6,676 nucleotides of DNA from Erysipelotrichaceae bacterium UBA3379. GTDB lineage: Bacteria > Bacillota_I > Bacilli_A > Erysipelotrichales > Coprobacillaceae. The notes beneath the pieces were generated by a model that saw only the letters and a list, made by a program, of their open reading frames with translations, did not search any database and was not told the origin of the DNA. Shown in pieces: positions 6,151 to 6,676 of this stretch; the first letter of the stretch is position 1, and each line of letters starts with the position of its first letter. The stretch is from the NCBI GenBank assembly GCA_002359025.1, contig DEPZ01000029.1:12781-19456 (forward strand). The letters are read 5' to 3'. A program made the position numbers and the translations under genes.

Positions 6151-6169
6151 AAAACATTATTTATGCATA

Positions 6170-6676
6170 TTATTTAAGTTTGTTTAAGTCGAAATCAATA
6201 AGCTGAGCAACTTTTTGATTCATAGAGTTTAAAACATCTGCATAAATATCAGCAGTGGTAGAAATATCATTGTGACCTAGATGGGCAGATACAACTTTGA
6301 TATCGACATTATTCATTAAAAGTAATGTTGCATTAACATGCCTTAAAAAGTGAACTGTTATATATTCATAATTAGTCCCTTTTTTTATTTTATTAAGACG
6401 AGTTCCAATACTATTACGATGGATAAAATCACCAAATGGATTACTAAAAACTAGATTTTTATCTTGATAGACATTTTTAAGATATACTTTTCTTTCGTTT
6501 TGTTCTTCTTTAACCATTTTTAATAAGTTATAAATACTGTCAGACATTCCTAAAGTTCGATAACTATTTTCTGTTTTAGGAGGTCCCACTACAGCACCTC
6601 CTCTAGGAAAATTGACAGTTTTATTGATAGTGATGGTAGAATAAAAACCGTACAAGGTAAATGACAGAGAAAATCA
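6170..6676 (-). pseudogene. tyrosine recombinase/integrase, C-terminal catalytic part, 5' end interrupted by an in-frame TGA
   Basis: Phage- or transposon-type site-specific recombinase fragment reading into the window from the right edge. Numbering from the TTG at 6655, residues 27-33 (KTENSYR) hold the beta-hairpin lysine. VHFLRH (101-106) gives the catalytic His102 and Arg105, HLGH (125-128) gives His128, and Tyr138 in TTADIYADV is the nucleophile. This is the Tn916/phage-integrase C-terminal pattern. The arm-binding and core-binding domains and the first catalytic arginine (usually in TGLRxGE) are absent. In the same frame the codon at 6676-6674 is TGA, and the residues where ALTWxDIDF is expected read SLSFTLYGF, having lost the usual Trp and Asp residues. 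TGA is used as a stop by the rpiR gene here, so recoding is unlikely. I infer a decayed gene whose 5' part lies outside the window; a sequence error at the edge is the main alternative. It converges on pgcA. Confidence 0.65.
6578..6602 (-). other. inverted repeat that would hide an internal ribosome binding site in the recombinase message
   Basis: On the - strand AGGAGGT (6602-6596) and ACCTCCT (6584-6578) are perfect 7-base complements separated by 11 bases. The first arm is a consensus Shine-Dalgarno sequence, 7 bases before an in-frame GTG (6589-6587, Val23 of the fragment) located in the loop. In the transcript this hairpin would mask the site. It may be a coincidence of coding sequence. 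Confidence 0.3.

Noticed and set aside
6674..6676. TGA read as tryptophan (alternative genetic code)
   Set aside because: The rpiR gene ends with TGA at the expected length and overlap with the next start, and tryptophan is encoded by TGG throughout the window.

Overview
The window is strongly AT-rich and almost fully coding, with crisp AGGAGG-type ribosome binding sites, catabolite-repression-like operators and A/T-ending codons throughout. The protein set (Lac-family PTS EIIC, RpiR regulator, MalY-type lyase, RidA, YbaK, PgcA-type phosphohexomutase) points to a low-GC Firmicute (Bacillota). A gut Erysipelotrichia/Coprobacillaceae-like bacterium is my best guess, from composition and gene style rather than a marker gene.

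Layout. (1) Positions 1-98 look like a control region: a plausible sigma-A promoter, an inverted repeat, and a cre-like site just before the first gene. (2) Positions 105-3775 form a tight four-gene cluster on the + strand: a PTS sugar permease (EIIC), an RpiR-type regulator, a MalY/PatB-like PLP-dependent C-S lyase/aminotransferase, and a RidA enamine/imine deaminase. Junctions are 31 bp, an 11-bp overlap and 21 bp, and a rho-independent terminator follows ridA. (3) ybaK (aminoacyl-tRNA deacylase) comes next, then a phosphoglucomutase/phosphomannomutase gene with its own extended -10 promoter. A strong, symmetrical hairpin with T-runs on both strands ends it. (4) On the - strand, converging on that hairpin, lies the C-terminal catalytic half of a tyrosine recombinase. 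Its frame is interrupted by TGA at the window edge. Three copies of a 10-bp repeat lie between its stop codon and the hairpin.

How the genes fit together. The first four genes read as one transcriptional unit: a PTS channel for a sugar or glycoside, controlled by catabolite repression and probably by its own RpiR sensor of a phosphosugar. A beta-lyase-type PLP enzyme that can release 2-aminoacrylate is coupled to RidA, the enzyme that detoxifies 2-aminoacrylate. The pairing of lyase and RidA is chemically logical; their link to a sugar PTS is the least explained and most interesting part of the window. The phosphohexomutase (hexose-1-P/hexose-6-P interconversion) is nearby but appears to be a separate transcription unit. 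The recombinase remnant suggests that the right-hand edge of the window is the border of an old or decaying integrated element.
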